A stretch of DNA of 64,000 nucleotides from Sphingobacteriales bacterium (GCA_016700115.1 CP064999.1:2914001-2978000); one strand, 5' to 3'. Positions 52,601 through 60,136 are shown, counted from the stretch's first letter. Numbers and translations: made by a program. Notes: generated by a model not told the origin, from the letters alone.

Positions 52601-52950
52601 CCCAAATTACAATTTGGCAGAGGTGGAGGGATAATTATAGGAGTTGGTTTTGGGTTTATGGTTAAATTTAAAGTAGCTGTGGTACTGCCGATTTGAGCGA
52701 CATTAATAGAAGCTGTTCCGGGCAGTCCCCAGCAAATGTTTACGGTTGAGCCGGTTTGATTGGCAGGCGTTCCACCTGTGATAGTCCAGTTATAGGGATT
52801 AGTATTACCGCCAGAAACGGTGTACGTATAACAATTGCCGGTACAAACAGGGGTAGTTCCGCTGATTGTCAATTGGGCAAGTGCCACTTGTGCGCTGCTA
52901 AATAGCAGTAAAACCAACAACCCGACAAATAAAAGTACTTGTTTTTTCAT
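46609..52950 (-). CDS. Giant modular PKD surface protein with dockerin-like C-terminal module
   Basis: A 2113-aa secreted protein. Signal peptide to about residue 25 (SSAQVALAQLT). PKD domains with an FGD core lie near 250, 930, 1010 and 1100; cysteine-rich PKD-like modules (TYNWSVTG, EYNWTVTGGTILAGQGTDDI) lie between. A GCYKRCGPDTICVPNIYAGYQWLLNG block near 1380-1410 is clearly homologous to the two giant genes at 10-24 kb. About 1790-1870 is a cadherin/VCBS-like unit (NGTVVYDPLTGEFNYTPNADF). The last ~235 residues form a separate module ending in two 12-residue calcium-loop-like repeats (DFNANGVMTVAD and DCTLDGNVTVHD) and a final IRY. No type A or B sorting domain is seen at the end. The same C-terminal module makes up nearly all of the 58240-59040 protein. 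Confidence 0.9.
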   Translation of the reverse strand: MKKQVLLFVGLLVLLLFSSAQVALAQLTISGTTPVCTGNCYTYTVSGGNTNPYNWTITGGTPANQTGSTVNICWGLPGTASINVAQIGSTTATLNLTINPKPTPIIIPPPLPNCNLGGSTSGDPAGNDSPPDLCVDACAFSTLSYYTIFNPGSTYTWSVGRGSDLITFTNPNGNQIDVLWGPVGNSYVKVVEVNQFGCVDSTKLCIHVIPSPVASFNTLPATIAGTVTICQGQAVSFLNTSTGFNWAQWNFGDSSPLLTSTNPIVTHPYTTPGTYTATLIVRNSCYCTDTASVQVVVTPGSSPDIECVSTVCPMDTACYSTNHICSTYNWSVTGHLSWGNFAPDSIWVVWGNGPIGTITLSTPCATCPIPTVVQVPIISPTVPILGPVLVCYGAIETYSLPIAFCGGTEYNWTVTGGTILAGQGTDDITIEWDDWFMFPTVGTINVTYYNCYLDCGGSGNLTVLIRPELAITGPEEACENSASSFSAGGLPFGFPAGVCNWDIVTPANVLIPNVAINSPTLNYIWSNGPGTYTVKAASVIPNAFCNDTAFLTVDVLPAPPAPTAIIGPNFVCPNGNYTYTAVATPPAGTFTWSVVNGTLSATTGSSVNVQWASSGPYSISVTQTMINSPFCQSLPFTLVVTALTTPVITGNTTPCVNQTVTYSVPFIAGENYTWTISPANAGSIVSGSGSNSISVQWNLAGGAVVTVSVCGFTSNLIVNVTPTFSVSVLGPGVLCTGNSALLTLSGSYCAPFVWQNASGGTISTGATATITQGGTYYVTVTNCTTGCSGVGSINVTGCPLPDAAITTSGITVNCTSAFGSLYALNNAVGYTYQWYNGGTPIGGATSFNYNISAFGSYSVVVTNSCGCTAQSNVITAGAPCGCSGQPPCPPGNCTPDGSAAFIYSSGTTCDFFSFDASSSVNASAYSWSFGDGNFGSGITTSHSYTQPGYYQVILSATVPNLTPPPLTCTVIAMQTILVPMVADFTYSTGCNPIFFTDASTYVPTTSLAGWSWNFGDPSSGVNNTSTLQNPSHIFTTPGTYTITLTVLSSAGCTSTVSQTITVLNPPVPSISSNAPACQGDGVVFGGSSTNIITNWNWNFGDPPSGLANTSTSQNPSHTYFIPGIYTVTLTVTDTYGCTGSTSQNITIYSNTMSGVIIASPSTPQCDGTSVTLTAPAGAVSYLWNTAATTPVITVTTNGTFTVTMTDINGCQYIPPPKTVSFNPNPIIQIDGPTEVCECEVAQLKTLPCNNTNYSYLWSNSSTSCNIYVNPPWFPCQTPPGTYTYSVTVTDNLTNCSSVASHTIIVHPLPAPFTITASPVGPHCAGDTVTFTAPNQPGILYAWSTGQLGVNNITVVVEEGPYFAMAIDSITGCERKSNVIYVNPIPDICVVPSGCYKRCGPDTICVPNIYAGYQWLLNGNPIPPPAGTSNNYVATVSGSYQVILTNSFGCTAMSNPLNLTLIPCNPCATVEHDTISCDPVNPGYYLYNFQVFNNSGYTVNQINLFNFSTSGNGGVFATPTVFNVTLPDQTTSAVLTTSIGGPGAMPGDTICFQLNLFALDPDGNEFCCTIDSVCIVLPECGGCECDMEEFINNVNNGFTVIPIDTCKKYAFVANSLGVCDSIQWIIQDNFTTYFYYGNGNDVITHIFSSSGIHSICMLATQYDSNGNICGMYEHCTTINIPPCCECDEDFYAQANLGFFYSLTGYNGTFTPYGNLDPNCDEVTWSATNGIQSTIFAVTQGNNPAVYTFPGYGFYCICMTIRRYSPNGDLLCEISVCRKVFVPKIVIGPDNPDDPTTVISGFNIVVVNPLPFICTAPLPPLDINITLQPANGTVVYDPLTGEFNYTPNADFEGTDVFIYYVCVEGVPGSCDMVIATITVSTGLFIPVQMQAYLEGAYDNVSGLMRTTLKTNDLLPITQPYSLMPWQYEGTEGYRNTSEIPDNSVDYVLVEARSAANPDIVLETRAGMLASNGTINGFFPATIIWGNSLPTMKFYNLEAGQSYYFALRHRNHLAVITSAPVSIPFTGSVNFTLPAQVMGGTGQLKLLPNGIYALNGGDFNANGVMTVADFNLFSTQSSGVNQYLRADCTLDGNVTVHDFNIFMPNASKIGVPFIRY

Positions 52951-53073
52951 GGTGTTGGAATTAAGAAGTGAATAAGAAACAAAATAGCTTGTTAATTATT
53001 AGAAAGGTAATAGTATCTTTCCGTTATTGCGCCGCTTTACCTATGTTTTTTTTAACTTTTTGTAACAATTTGT

Positions 53074-53081
53074 TAACTTTG
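53074..53081 (+). promoter_or_regulatory. Candidate -7 box for the PNGase F-like gene
   Basis: TAACTTTG on the plus strand matches the Bacteroidota TAnnTTTG -7 element, 63 bp upstream of the ATG. Upstream it is T-rich but has no TTTG at ideal spacing. Confidence 0.35.
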
Positions 53082-53144
53082 TAATTACATGACATATCAG
53101 TTTAACGTCGAAGTCAATTTTTTAAACTCATCCCTCAGAAATTT

Positions 53145-55205
53145 ATGTACAATTATTTTTCTCAACTTAAAGATTTCTGTTTCCCGGTTTTGCTTTTGGT
53201 TTTTCAGTTTGTATCAGGTCAGTCAAATACAATAACGGTAAATACTTTTTCCGAAGAGCATATTAATTTTGGTGCGGAAAATAATAGGGTGGTTACTGAA
53301 ACATTTACCTTTCCTGATGACAATATTTCTTTTAGCCAAATTCTGATGCACTTTACACTTGGCTGCCCTTCGGGAGGTTGTGATCCATGGGACAGGTATG
53401 GCGATATTAAAGTCATCCATCCAACCGGTTTGATGGATAGCACCATAGCAGAAATTGATACAATATTTGATGCTTCCGGTAATATTTTACAAATTGACAC
53501 CCTTTTCAATCCCCCGTTTGAAATAACTGAGGCTTTTGAAATATTCAGATTTATTACGCCATACGGAGGTTCTTTTGGTGCAAACTGGAGTTGGTTGTGG
53601 ACAACAGACGTAACAGATTATCGCATTTTGCTGGCAAATCAGGTTACCCTTCAGGCATATATAGATACCTGGGTAAATCCTGGTTGGGAAGTCAGTATTT
53701 CTTTTGAAATGATAGAAGGAACTCCTGAAATAGAAGCCTATAAAATTGTCAATCTTTGGAATTACGGGTACTTGTCTTATGGCAATGTAAACAGTCCGAT
53801 AGAAAACTACCTGCCTCCAATCGGGTTGAATGCCGATAATGATGCCCACCTTGCAAAAGTCAGAATTTATCAAACCGGACACGGGTTTGGATTTAGTGAT
53901 AACGCTGCTGAGTTCTCACCTAAAACGCACCACCTTTTAGTGAATGGAACAGCAGAACAAGACTTCCCTAATTTTCTTTGGCGCGACGACTGCGCACTCA
54001 ATCCTCTTTCGCCCCAAGCCGGAACCTGGCAGTATAACCGCGCCGGTTGGTGCCCGGGCGATGATGCAACGCCCTTTGATGCAGATATTTCTTTTTTGAT
54101 TGAGGCGGGTGCTCCTTTCACACTCGATTACAACATGCAACCCTTTATCAACCTCTGTAGTCCCAATAACCCAAATTGTACAAGTGCAGACTGTGCAGGC
54201 GGTACCTGTACCGGAGGAGGGGAACCTTATTATATCCTTTCTTCTCAGTTGATTTATTACCGTGCAACTCCTCAGTTTGGCTTAGATGCTCAATTGGTCA
54301 ATCTGAATGGATTGCCTGACATTTCCTGCCAAAATGAGTTTTCGCCCTCTGTCCGGCTTAGAAACAATGGCAGCGAAGTTTTAACCGATGTTGTGCTGCT
54401 TTACCGGTTGGATGAGGGTGAGTTCCAGTCTGTTATTTGGAACGGCAGCCTCGATTTTGCTCAGTCAGAGGCAATTGAATTTCCGGGAATCACGCTTTAC
54501 GATGCGCAAAATCACACGTTTGAAGTTTTGATTGCTGTTGCCAATTCCGGCCTTGATGAAAACATTAACAACGACTTATTGCTAAAGTCATTTGCTTATG
54601 GCAATAACCAATTGACCTTAATGTTACAAACCGATAATTACGGCAGCGAAACTTCATGGGAAATTGTCAATCCGACTAATGGCAGTATTCTTCAATCCGG
54701 CAATGGTTTTGCAAGTTTAACGACCTATGAGGAAGCAATCTGTATTCCGAATGGTTGCTATCAGTTAATAGTCAAAGATTCTTATGGAGATGGGCTTCAA
54801 GCTCCAACAAACGGGAATTATCAGTTGTTGGACAATGCCGGCACAGTTTTGGCAAGTTTGCAACAGGTTAACTTTGGACTTCAGGAGGTAACCGATTTTT
54901 GTGTAGATTCAGAATTGCCTTTTCCTGTTTCTGTACATGAAACTATATACAATCCCGTTTCTATCCGGGTATTTCCAAATCCTGTTAAAGATTCCACAGC
55001 CCAGCTTTTAATAGAATTTACTGACCCGCAATCCGCCCTTTTGTCTGTTTACCATGTATCGGGAAAAGAAGTTTACCACAACATTTTACCGACCTCTGAT
55101 TCACATCAAGTGACCCTGTCCTTGTCCGATTTTCCTGCAGGGTTATATTTTATTCAAGTCAAAAGTGATCAAGCAACAGCCACTGGTTGTTTAGTAAAGT
55201 GGTAA
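53145..55205 (+). CDS. PNGase F-like (peptide-N-glycosidase) secreted protein with type A T9SS signal
   Basis: A 686-aa secreted protein. Signal peptide to about residue 25 (LLLVFQFVSGQSN). About 30-400 resembles the double jelly-roll of peptide-N-glycosidase F: HFTLGCPSGGCDPWDRYGDIKVI near residues 66-87 and SISFEMIEGTPEIEAYKIVNLWNYGY near 185-210. PNGase F cuts the amide bond between Asn and N-glycans; I cannot confirm the catalytic Asp/Glu residues by eye. About 400-485 is a CARDB-like spacer (VRLRNNGSEVLTDVVLLY). About 495-595 is a small domain common in T9SS cargo (SWEIVNPTNGSI, CIPNGCYQLIVKDSYGDGLQ). The last ~80 residues are the type A sorting domain (VFPNPVKDSTAQLL ... FPAGLYFIQVK). 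Confidence 0.87.
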   Translation: MYNYFSQLKDFCFPVLLLVFQFVSGQSNTITVNTFSEEHINFGAENNRVVTETFTFPDDNISFSQILMHFTLGCPSGGCDPWDRYGDIKVIHPTGLMDSTIAEIDTIFDASGNILQIDTLFNPPFEITEAFEIFRFITPYGGSFGANWSWLWTTDVTDYRILLANQVTLQAYIDTWVNPGWEVSISFEMIEGTPEIEAYKIVNLWNYGYLSYGNVNSPIENYLPPIGLNADNDAHLAKVRIYQTGHGFGFSDNAAEFSPKTHHLLVNGTAEQDFPNFLWRDDCALNPLSPQAGTWQYNRAGWCPGDDATPFDADISFLIEAGAPFTLDYNMQPFINLCSPNNPNCTSADCAGGTCTGGGEPYYILSSQLIYYRATPQFGLDAQLVNLNGLPDISCQNEFSPSVRLRNNGSEVLTDVVLLYRLDEGEFQSVIWNGSLDFAQSEAIEFPGITLYDAQNHTFEVLIAVANSGLDENINNDLLLKSFAYGNNQLTLMLQTDNYGSETSWEIVNPTNGSILQSGNGFASLTTYEEAICIPNGCYQLIVKDSYGDGLQAPTNGNYQLLDNAGTVLASLQQVNFGLQEVTDFCVDSELPFPVSVHETIYNPVSIRVFPNPVKDSTAQLLIEFTDPQSALLSVYHVSGKEVYHNILPTSDSHQVTLSLSDFPAGLYFIQVKSDQATATGCLVKW

Positions 55206-55301
55206 GCAATTTTTCAAACGAACAGGATTTTTCAAACGAACAGGTTTGATAACATCCGGTCTCTTTTTTGTGCTTAGCAATACACTTTTTTTAGAAACAA
55301 A

Positions 55302-55342
55302 AAAAACCTGCTGTCAGGCATATTTGCAAACAGCAGGTTTTT
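55302..55342. terminator. Bidirectional Rho-independent terminator
   Basis: aaacctgctgt (55304-55314) pairs with acagcaggttt (55330-55340), flanked by an A run on the left and a T run on the right, so it works on both strands. It lies between the plus gene ending at 55205 and the minus gene ending at 55367. A direct repeat ttttcaaacgaacagg (55211 and 55229) sits just before it. Confidence 0.88.
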
Positions 55343-55366
55343 AAGTTAAACTATAAGAGTCAGATA

Positions 55367-57322
55367 CTATGCTTCTCCTTCTTCTGCATCGTTGGTGCTA
55401 ACCGGTAATTCTTCAACTTCTTTATTAGATTCAGTATCTTCGTGGTTAGTGCCTGTCTCGTTCAAAACTTCCTGATCAACCTCCGCAGTTTCTTCTATTT
55501 TAATTTCAGTTGCTGGTTCGGCTTTTGCAGGGGAGGAGGTTTGTTCTGATTTAACCTCTTCTTTAGCCTGTGTCAACATTTTAAGCTTATGTTTTAAGTC
55601 ATCAACTTCATTTTTCAATTTTTCGATTTTGTTTCTTACTTCTTTGAGTAAAGGATTATCGGGTTTGGCATTGGTAAAAAAGCCAAGGTTATTTTCGTAT
55701 TGAGCAATATCGTTTTGCAGTTCGGTAATCCGGTTTTTAATCGCTTGTTGTTCACTTTTTACCGCATTGTCCACATTACCCGAATGTGCGAGGCTTTCGA
55801 CACGGCTTTTGAATTTCATGGCAATTCTTTGTTCACGCCCTAATTTCAATTTTTCATATTTTTCATCTAAAGCGGCACTGAATGTCTTTTGCAGGCGCTC
55901 TTTTTCCTTAATGGGAACGAACCCAATCTCTTTCCACTCTTTTCCGATTTCCTGTAACATTCTGAAGTTCTCATCGCGGTCTTCTACAAATTCATAGGCT
56001 TCTACTTTAGCAATGAGGGCAAGCTTTTTTTCAAGGTTTTCTTGTTCAGAATTTCCCCGGCTGCTAAAATGTTCTTTTTTTGCTTCAAAGAATCTATCAC
56101 AGGCACTTCTAAACCTATCCCACAACTTGCGTTCTTCGCTTGGTTTTGCTGGCCCAACTTCTTTCCATTCCTTTTGCAAATTGACCAAAGTATCGGTGGT
56201 ATGTTTCCAGTCATGATCATGTTGCAGGGCTTCTGCTTTTTCGCACAGGGCTATTTTTTGGAGTTTGTTTTTTTCGCGTTCCTGATCAATGGATTTAAAA
56301 AACAACTGTTTTGCTTCAAAAAACTTATCACAGGTTTCACGGAATGTATGCCATAACTCCTCGTTTTGTTCAGAAGGCCCAATTTTTTTCCAGGCTTCCT
56401 GAACGCCAATAACCTGTTCTGTCTTGTCTTGAAGGTTTTTCAGCCCGGTAAGGTCGGTTTGGAGCAAAGCTTCAATCTGTTCTATCAGATTCTTTTTTGC
56501 GAGCAGATTTTCCTGTAGGTTAAGTTTGCGTTCTCCGTAATGTGTGCGGATTTTGGAATAAACTGCATCAATCACTTCCCGGTATTTCTGATTCACCTCA
56601 TCTTTAACTTCATTGGCAACAGGCCCAATTCCTTTCCATTCATGCTGCAATTCCTTGACCAAGGCTTCAATTTCGGGTATAGAATCCAACCCGGTCAACT
56701 GTTGCATTTTGTCTAAGATGATGTTTTTCCTTTCGAGATTGAGTTTAAAATCCAACTCTCTCATTTCTTTCATCAGGTTAACATTGTGATAGAACAAGTC
56801 CACCTGATAGCTGTGATTGAGTTGCATATCTTTATATCTGGGGTCATCAATATTGCCTAAAGACTTCCATGAGTCCTGAAGTGCATTGAATTGCTTAAAG
56901 GTTTCACCAATACCGGTTGCTCCGACTGAATGAGCTAATTGAGTCAGATTTTCTAAAATCTGTTTTTTTTCTGCCAGCTTTTGCTCTCGCCCTGCTGCCA
57001 GTTGTTTTTCATATTCCGCAACAATCGTTTCAGCCTGCTTGAGCAAATCTTCAAACTGGTCATCTAAGGGATCAGTTGGCGGATCAAATTTTGGCTTCTC
57101 TGGCGCTTCTGCAGAGATTTCAGTTTGCTGTGCTTCTGCTGTAACTTCATTGTCCTTCAACCGCTCTTTCCATTCGGTTTCAAATACTTCCCGCATTTGT
57201 GCAATCAAATTTCGCTTTGCGGTATTAAAATCGTTTCTGATTGTTTTGTATTGACTTCTCAATACCTGAGGATTGTTATCCTGAATAAGTTGCTCGAGAC
57301 GTGCAATTGCAGTTTCTTTCAT
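55367..57322 (-). CDS. DUF349 repeat protein
   Basis: A 651-aa cytoplasmic coiled-coil protein. I start at the ATG at 57322 (MKETAIARLEQL); the frame continues to a TTG at 57382 but that adds an unlikely Cys/Phe-rich stretch. At least five DUF349 units can be seen by their WK-x-[IVL]-G core: WKSLGNIDDP, WKGIGPVANE, WKKIGPSEQN, WKEVGPAKPS and WKEIGFVPIK, each followed by a helical FR..CD.FFEAK-type stretch. Residues about 25-110 are an acidic helical start and the last ~60 residues are a Glu/Thr-rich disordered tail. DUF349 is of unknown function and has been linked to stress or ribosome-related roles in some bacteria; that is only family background. Confidence 0.92.
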   Translation of the reverse strand: MKETAIARLEQLIQDNNPQVLRSQYKTIRNDFNTAKRNLIAQMREVFETEWKERLKDNEVTAEAQQTEISAEAPEKPKFDPPTDPLDDQFEDLLKQAETIVAEYEKQLAAGREQKLAEKKQILENLTQLAHSVGATGIGETFKQFNALQDSWKSLGNIDDPRYKDMQLNHSYQVDLFYHNVNLMKEMRELDFKLNLERKNIILDKMQQLTGLDSIPEIEALVKELQHEWKGIGPVANEVKDEVNQKYREVIDAVYSKIRTHYGERKLNLQENLLAKKNLIEQIEALLQTDLTGLKNLQDKTEQVIGVQEAWKKIGPSEQNEELWHTFRETCDKFFEAKQLFFKSIDQEREKNKLQKIALCEKAEALQHDHDWKHTTDTLVNLQKEWKEVGPAKPSEERKLWDRFRSACDRFFEAKKEHFSSRGNSEQENLEKKLALIAKVEAYEFVEDRDENFRMLQEIGKEWKEIGFVPIKEKERLQKTFSAALDEKYEKLKLGREQRIAMKFKSRVESLAHSGNVDNAVKSEQQAIKNRITELQNDIAQYENNLGFFTNAKPDNPLLKEVRNKIEKLKNEVDDLKHKLKMLTQAKEEVKSEQTSSPAKAEPATEIKIEETAEVDQEVLNETGTNHEDTESNKEVEELPVSTNDAEEGEA

Positions 57323-57800
57323 AATGCAGAACTTTAAAATTGTGTTAAAGTGGTAAGAACAAAACCAACGCACAAGGCGCAAATTTTTAAAAATGGATGC
57401 AAATATACAAAGATGTCTGTATTATCAGCCACTTTACAGTGATAATTTAAGAGAATTGAGTTCCTTTTTTGTGAAAACAGGGCCAAAAAGAAATTCACAT
57501 TTAAAAATAACAGCGCAAATTATATTGGTTAATCTGATTAACTAAAATGGAAAAGTAGTTTTAAATCAGAGTCATGCTGAATAAACCAATGCTGTTTAAC
57601 TTTTACCAAAGAGTAGGGAGCCTTTAGATTTGACTTCGCTTTACTTAAGAGGTATAGTCTAATATGTACCGAAAAAGGCAATTGAAAAACTCCAAGTTCA
57701 TCAATATATATGAAAAATACTCAGCATCTATATGTTTTAATGTTGAACCAATGGACTTGCTAAGTAGGGCTTAAAAACAAAGGTAGAGGGGAAATATACT
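57323..57800. other. Intergenic region upstream of the DUF349 gene
   Basis: 478 bp of AT-rich DNA. A CAAATATA at 57400-57407 reads TATATTTG on the minus strand, a possible -7 box for the DUF349 gene about 78 bp upstream of its start. No gene, RNA or repeat was recognised in the rest. Confidence 0.4.
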
Positions 57801-58193
57801 TTATTGAATAAGAATCTGCTTTGTTGCAATATTTTGATGGCTTTCAACTATCACAAAATAAACTCCGGCAGGATATGCGCTGATGTCGAGGGTAAGCCTT
57901 TGGGAAAGGTTGTTTCGAGATAATGTTTGCCCCAACATGTTTACCAATTTTACAACTGCGTCTTGTTGAAGTGGATGATTGGTTTCTATAGTAATACTTT
58001 GGCTTGCGGGGTTTGGAAACAACCGGTAAGATTGGTCAAAACTGACATCTTCTATGGAGGTACAATCTTCGATGACGACATCTAAACTTGCAGTGCCGAT
58101 ACACGAAGAAGTTTGGGCAGTAACAAATTGAGGATAAATTCCGGTTACTACCAAAATCAGGACAACAAACAAAGTTGAAATATCGCGTTTCAT
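57801..58193 (-). CDS. Minimal secreted protein: signal peptide plus type A T9SS sorting domain
   Basis: A 130-aa protein with a signal peptide to about residue 26 (VVTGIYPQFVTAQTS), a short linker of ~30 residues (CIGTASLDVVIEDC), and then directly a type A T9SS sorting domain (YRLFPNPASQSITIET, VVKLVNMLGQTLSRN, YPAGVYFVIVESHQN). No functional domain stands between signal and sorter. The linker phrase C[IV]GTA[ST]L[DN]V is shared with the neighbouring 58240-59040 gene, so the two are related at their N-termini. It is 46 bp downstream of that gene on the same strand and probably co-transcribed. It may be a remnant of a larger cargo or a true mini-cargo. Confidence 0.82.
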   Translation of the reverse strand: MKRDISTLFVVLILVVTGIYPQFVTAQTSSCIGTASLDVVIEDCTSIEDVSFDQSYRLFPNPASQSITIETNHPLQQDAVVKLVNMLGQTLSRNNLSQRLTLDISAYPAGVYFVIVESHQNIATKQILIQ

Positions 58194-58239
58194 AAATGAA
58201 TTTGTTTAAAATAGATAAAGTTAACTCTCTGCCTGAAAA

Positions 58240-59040
58240 TTAATACCTGATGTTTTCCATACCAATGATACTTGAGTTGGGACGATACAGGTTAAAATCA
58301 CCAACGGTTATAGAACCATCTAAATTAAAATCACCATCTAAATATTGGTTGGTTGCTCCGGTTGCGGCATATCCGTTGTAATCTGACAATGAAAAAACAC
58401 CGTCGCTGTTAAAATCTCCTGCCAACATAGCATGATTACCGCCTCCCACATTGGCTAACTGACCGTTACCGCCAAGAACATTGGAGGGATTCGTAAACTG
58501 ATAAGGGGTAGTATTGGGCAGAGAAACGGCGGTATTGCTCATAATTGCCAAATGATTTCTATGTCTGACCACCAATCTGTAAGAATTGTTAGTGATTATA
58601 TTATTAAAATAAACTCCTGTAATAGTTTGGTTTGTTGCATAAGCAGGATCTACAATGCTTCCGTTGTTCAACAATAAGGCAGCCTTAGTTTCTATCAGGT
58701 TTGTGCCGGTTATGTCGTAAACCTCTAACAATACCCAATCTATCATCGAGGCAGGTTTTGAAGCAATACTTTCAGTACCGGAATAATTCCAGGGTGGACG
58801 GTTATAGGGTTGGTTCAATGGAATTAAGTTGAAAAAACCGGCCGGTACAACCATATTCCCTGTTCCATTATTATAAGGACCTTGTAAAAAAGCTGAAGCC
58901 TGTACCAACTCTCCGGTTACACAGGTATTAATAGTTACATTTAAAGTAGCAGTACCCACACAACTCGCTTGTCCTAACAATTTAGATCCTGACGACAAGA
59001 CAAAGATAAAGCATATAAAAAGCGTAGCAATTGGTCTCAT
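58240..59040 (-). CDS. Small secreted protein consisting of the dockerin-like C-terminal module
   Basis: A 266-aa secreted protein. Signal peptide to about residue 25 (LSSGSKLLGQASC). After the C-V-GTATLNV linker the whole protein aligns with the last ~235 residues of the giant protein at 46609-52950: LNQPYNRPPWNYSGTESI against QPYSLMPWQYEGTEGY, VVRHRNHLAIMS against ALRHRNHLAVIT, and GGNGQL against GGTGQL. It ends with two 12-residue Ca-loop-like repeats (DFNSDGVFSLSD, DFNLDGSITVGD) and PNSS-IIGMENIRY. The paired loops resemble dockerin type I. No classical sorting domain follows; the stop comes right after IRY. Function is unknown. Confidence 0.82.
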   Translation of the reverse strand: MRPIATLFICFIFVLSSGSKLLGQASCVGTATLNVTINTCVTGELVQASAFLQGPYNNGTGNMVVPAGFFNLIPLNQPYNRPPWNYSGTESIASKPASMIDWVLLEVYDITGTNLIETKAALLLNNGSIVDPAYATNQTITGVYFNNIITNNSYRLVVRHRNHLAIMSNTAVSLPNTTPYQFTNPSNVLGGNGQLANVGGGNHAMLAGDFNSDGVFSLSDYNGYAATGATNQYLDGDFNLDGSITVGDFNLYRPNSSIIGMENIRY

Positions 59041-59141
59041 GTTGTATGATAAGGGTGGTTATAGAAGTTAAAAGGATTAAAAATCGGCGGTTATGCTTGT
59101 TTGTAAAATTCAGTTAAATGTTGTTTAAGTTTAGTTCGGTT

Positions 59142-59149
59142 CAAAAGTA
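59142..59149 (-). promoter_or_regulatory. Candidate -7 box for the two small secreted protein genes
   Basis: Reads TACTTTTG on the minus strand, a TAnnTTTG match about 100 bp upstream of the 59040 start. The rest of 59041-59535 (about 495 bp) is very AT-rich, with no -33 element, gene or repeat recognised. Confidence 0.3.
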
Positions 59150-59535
59150 GCTATTTTTTAACGAAAGTATATTGCCTGCCTCAAATTTACAGCAAATTTT
59201 GAATTTTTACTTCAGTAGGTACAAAGACCTCTGTTTTTTATCAATTGTTCAATTTTATCCGAATCAAAACCGGTTTAGTATCTTTAAAAATCTGAGTGAA
59301 GAATACAGTTTTTTTAAAAAAAGGTACTTGTTACAACATAGTTTAAGTTGTATTTCCAATTTGTTATATCATAGTATAAGACCTCTAATCCTGGTTTTTT
59401 ATTCCCATTTTGACCAAAATACTATCTGTATTTATTTTTACAAAGATTGAGGGTTGTACATGACAGAAATCGAATTGCCAATTTCAATGAATTAAAGAAT
59501 ACATATCCGTTTAATGTCAGTGATTTAGAGGGTAT

Positions 59536-60081
59536 TTATTTTTGATTATATTTCAACACTATTTGTTCGATAGACTCAATGTCATACTCGGCTTTTTTGA
59601 TGTCTTTTTCTTTCCAAACACTATTTTCTTTGCTTACTTTTTTATAGCGGATTGGAGGAACAGCAACAATCTGATCACATTCAAAACAAAGAGAAAGGTG
59701 CCCCACAATACTATCAGTCGAATTGAAAAGCACTATGCCGTGTCTTGGAATAAAGCATTTACTCAAACCTTTGGCAACCAAATCACTGCTTTGATTGAGT
59801 ATTTCGACTATGTTTTGTATATCATAAGGTTCTAACTCGCTTGAAAAAGTTGCTTTTGGATTGATAGCTTCCTGAACCATAATGGAAGTTTCAGGAAGGT
59901 TTGTTTCGTTTTCAGCAGGGTAGGTTTCGTTAAAGGTATATAAGTCTGCACGTTGATATTCTGTATAAGGCCAAGAACTCTTACCGGTGCTAAAATGAAT
60001 GTTTTTACTGCTGCTACAACCAAGCAAAACAAACAAAATGATGAGTCGAAAGGAATAGGTAGTTGAAGATTGCAGGTTCAT
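59536..60081 (-). CDS. Hypothetical lipoprotein
   Basis: A 181-aa protein I do not recognise. I start at the ATG at 60081; the frame extends to a TTG at 60105. The N-terminus is a lipoprotein signal: hydrophobic FRLIILFVLLGC with the lipobox Cys near residue 22, then SSSKN. The mature part has a DIQNIVEILNQSSDL helix, a CFIPRHGIVLFNSTDSIVGHLSLCFEC strand set containing a C-x-x-C-type pair (CFEC), and a Lys/Glu-rich C-terminus (SVWKEKDIKKAEYDIESIEQI in part). It follows the outer-membrane gene after 55 bp and may share its transcript. Confidence 0.72.
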   Translation of the reverse strand: MNLQSSTTYSFRLIILFVLLGCSSSKNIHFSTGKSSWPYTEYQRADLYTFNETYPAENETNLPETSIMVQEAINPKATFSSELEPYDIQNIVEILNQSSDLVAKGLSKCFIPRHGIVLFNSTDSIVGHLSLCFECDQIVAVPPIRYKKVSKENSVWKEKDIKKAEYDIESIEQIVLKYNQK

Positions 60082-60136
60082 AGGCGTAAAGTTTTGAAGG
60101 GACAATAAAATCGCGATGGCAAAATCGAACTATATA

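Noticed and set aside
59172..59450. 92-aa plus-strand frame
   Set aside because: It begins with TTG in very AT-rich DNA and has Phe/Tyr/Ser-biased composition as expected by chance.
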